6,109 nt of DNA, taken from contig JBAYFO010000100.1 in NCBI GenBank assembly GCA_041667115.1, positions 1-6,109 of the forward strand, given 5' to 3'. The position numbers were made by a program, and so were the translations under genes. This stretch comes from UBA1563 sp041667115 (GTDB lineage Bacteria > Bacteroidota > Ignavibacteria > Ignavibacteriales > Ignavibacteriaceae). The stretch's first letter is position 1. The number at the start of each line of letters is the position of its first letter. Below the pieces are notes generated by a model. That model had not been told where the DNA came from. It saw nothing but the letters and a program-made list of their open reading frames with translations, and ran no database searches. Below, piece by piece: positions 5,312 to 6,109 of this stretch.

Positions 5312-5684
5312 ACAAAATGTAATTAGCAATCAACTTGCTAAAAGCTACCAGATCAAATCCGCCAACAATTTCAAATTTAATTCCACCGATTGAGCTTACA
5401 AAAATTTCCAGTTCACAATCTAGATCTATCATCCCTGCGGTCTCGACTGAAAAAGTTTGTATTCTGCTGTAAGGAATTGACGTGAAGTCTATTTTCTTTC
5501 CGGTTATCCCCTGAACATTGGCGGTGATGATCCTTTTATTTGTAAAGACCAGCTGATCTCTAACCGTTTTGAAAGCCGCAAAAACAGTTTCATCATCAAG
5601 GAACATTTTTGGCATAATGTCGATGATCTCTTCGACTTTAATAGGTTTCAACTTAAGGAACGTTGCATTTTTGAAATCTATCAT
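5310..5684 (-). CDS. Bacterial PH-domain protein (PF08000-like)
   Basis: The 124-residue protein reads MIDFKNATFLKLKPIK... and consists of one PH-like domain. ETVFAAFKTVRDQLVFTNKRIITANVQGITGKKIDF and the later YSRIQTFSVETAG, DLDCELEIFVSS and IKFEIVGGFDLVAFSKLIANYIL are typical of the bacterial PH family PF08000. Such proteins are cytoplasmic, form beta-rich oligomers and have no firmly established role. The start at 5684 is chosen because AAAGGAG precedes it by 7 nt; the 15-residue upstream extension to 5729 would overlap that site. There is no signal peptide or membrane segment. The gene stands alone, with repeats at its 3' end and element C about 200 bp upstream. I see no firm promoter in 5699-5880. 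Confidence 0.9.
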   Translation of the reverse strand: MIDFKNATFLKLKPIKVEEIIDIMPKMFLDDETVFAAFKTVRDQLVFTNKRIITANVQGITGKKIDFTSIPYSRIQTFSVETAGMIDLDCELEIFVSSIGGIKFEIVGGFDLVAFSKLIANYIL

Positions 5685-5691
5685 AACAATT

Positions 5692-5698
5692 CTCCTTT
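5692..5698 (-). promoter_or_regulatory. Ribosome binding site fixing the PH-domain gene start
   Basis: AAAGGAG on the minus strand lies 7 nt before the ATG at 5684-5682. It is the only strong Shine-Dalgarno in the window and decides between the two possible starts. Confidence 0.85.
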
Positions 5699-5880
5699 CG
5701 TTCAAAAATCTTTTACTAATTGAACACAATATAATGATCTCCTCCCAAAGTTGGTTTGATAACTTTAAAGGCTTTCTAACTCCATCTCCGTTATCAGTTG
5801 GCAGTCTGCCGAATCTACTTTTCCAACTTCGTACCGGTAATTTTGTAAAGACAAAGAAGTCGATTGTGTTAAAATTAAAT

Positions 5881-6035
5881 CGTAGGTCGATTCTCTGAAT
5901 CGACCGCGTGTTTTACTCCAATCCGTTCTTGTAGTAGTTTTTATTGGTCGATCCCGAAAGTTTTCGGGATCGACCTAGGGATATGCGTAAGGTGAGCCTC
6001 CAATAATAGGTATTAAAAATAACACAAATGAACCG
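5881..6035 (-). repeat. Element C: reversed copy of the A/B element, one end missing
   Basis: Read on the minus strand: an outer flank (6012-6035) nearly identical to that of element A, an end with GCTCACCTTACGCA (5984-5997), hairpin 1 (5946-5975, half GGTCGATCCCGAAAG, one G-T pair) and hairpin 2 (5885-5905, GGTCGATTC, loop AGA, GAATCGACC). Hairpin 2 differs from A and B at two bases that pair with each other, so the fold is kept. The second inverted end expected near 5855-5880 is absent. On the plus strand hairpin 2 is followed shortly by TTTT, as in A and B. Confidence 0.75.
5998..6028 (-). promoter_or_regulatory. Candidate promoter reading into element C
   Basis: On the minus strand TTTG (6025-6028), 19 bp, then TATTGGAG (5998-6005) mirrors the arrangement in element A. 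The downstream box departs from TAnnTTTG. Support is the kept spacing only. Confidence 0.28.
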
Positions 6036-6099
6036 TAAATTTGGGAGAGAGATTAAACAAGCGAAGTAACAGTTAATTACACGGTGCCTTAAGTGCCCG

Positions 6100-6109
6100 A
6101 GGTGAGCCT
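6100..6109. repeat. Possible end of a further A/B/C-type element cut by the window
   Basis: AGGTGAGCCT at the very end matches the outer part of the inverted end seen at 5990-5999. The preceding GTGCCCG only loosely resembles TGCGTA, so chance cannot be excluded. The stretch from 6036 to 6099 shows nothing else. Confidence 0.4.

Noticed and set aside
5087..5326. Plus-strand reading frame of 79 codons over the interspersed repeat
   Set aside because: It is composed of repeat sequence and palindromes. A similar frame at 11-241 arises from the same repeat, so the resemblance reflects the repeat and not a protein.
5685..5729. Fifteen-residue N-terminal extension of the PH-domain protein
   Set aside because: AAAGGAG directly before the ATG at 5684 and the family's usual start MIDFKNATF support the shorter form.

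Overview
The window looks like an intergenic-rich piece of chromosome from an AT-rich member of the Bacteroidota/Chlorobiota/Ignavibacteriota (FCB) group. The main taxonomic clue is the C-terminal 'NYPNPFNPST' type IX secretion sorting domain on the largest protein. A TAnnTTTG-like promoter box and two genes without clear Shine-Dalgarno sequences agree with this. No rRNA, tRNA, CRISPR array, integrase or transposase gene is visible.

Only four genes are convincing. A 126-residue orphan protein (392-772, minus) lies between two directly oriented copies of a repeat with terminal inverted repeats. A 788-residue secreted GHL10-type glycoside hydrolase (2030-4396, minus) has FN3/Ig-like modules and a T9SS tail. 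Divergent to it is a small c-type cytochrome lipoprotein (4628-5032, plus). A 124-residue bacterial PH-domain protein (5310-5684, minus) has a clear ribosome binding site. The hydrolase and cytochrome share a 231-bp divergent promoter region. No common pathway joins the four genes.

The rest is dense repeat DNA. Positions 1-191 hold partial copies of an AT-rich repeat carrying small GC-rich insertions; a plainer copy lies at 5120-5224. Positions 219-386 (A), 818-962 (B) and 5881-6035 (C) are copies of an element with a GCTCACCTTACGCA end and two internal hairpins. A and B carry this end at both sides; C has it at one side only. One hairpin shows a compensatory base-pair change and doubles as an intrinsic terminator. 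Positions 1051-1277 are a tandem array of exactly 42-bp units with stops in all six frames. Positions 1375-1581 (D) form a second, unrelated inverted-repeat element with three palindromes. AATTAGG heptamers overlap or abut the stop codons of three of the four genes, twice followed by a GC-rich palindrome.

The most interesting material is therefore the repeat architecture: the A/B-bracketed orphan gene, the possible promoter-plus-structured-RNA nature of A and C, the 42-bp array, and the heptamers at gene ends. All functional readings of these repeats are inference.
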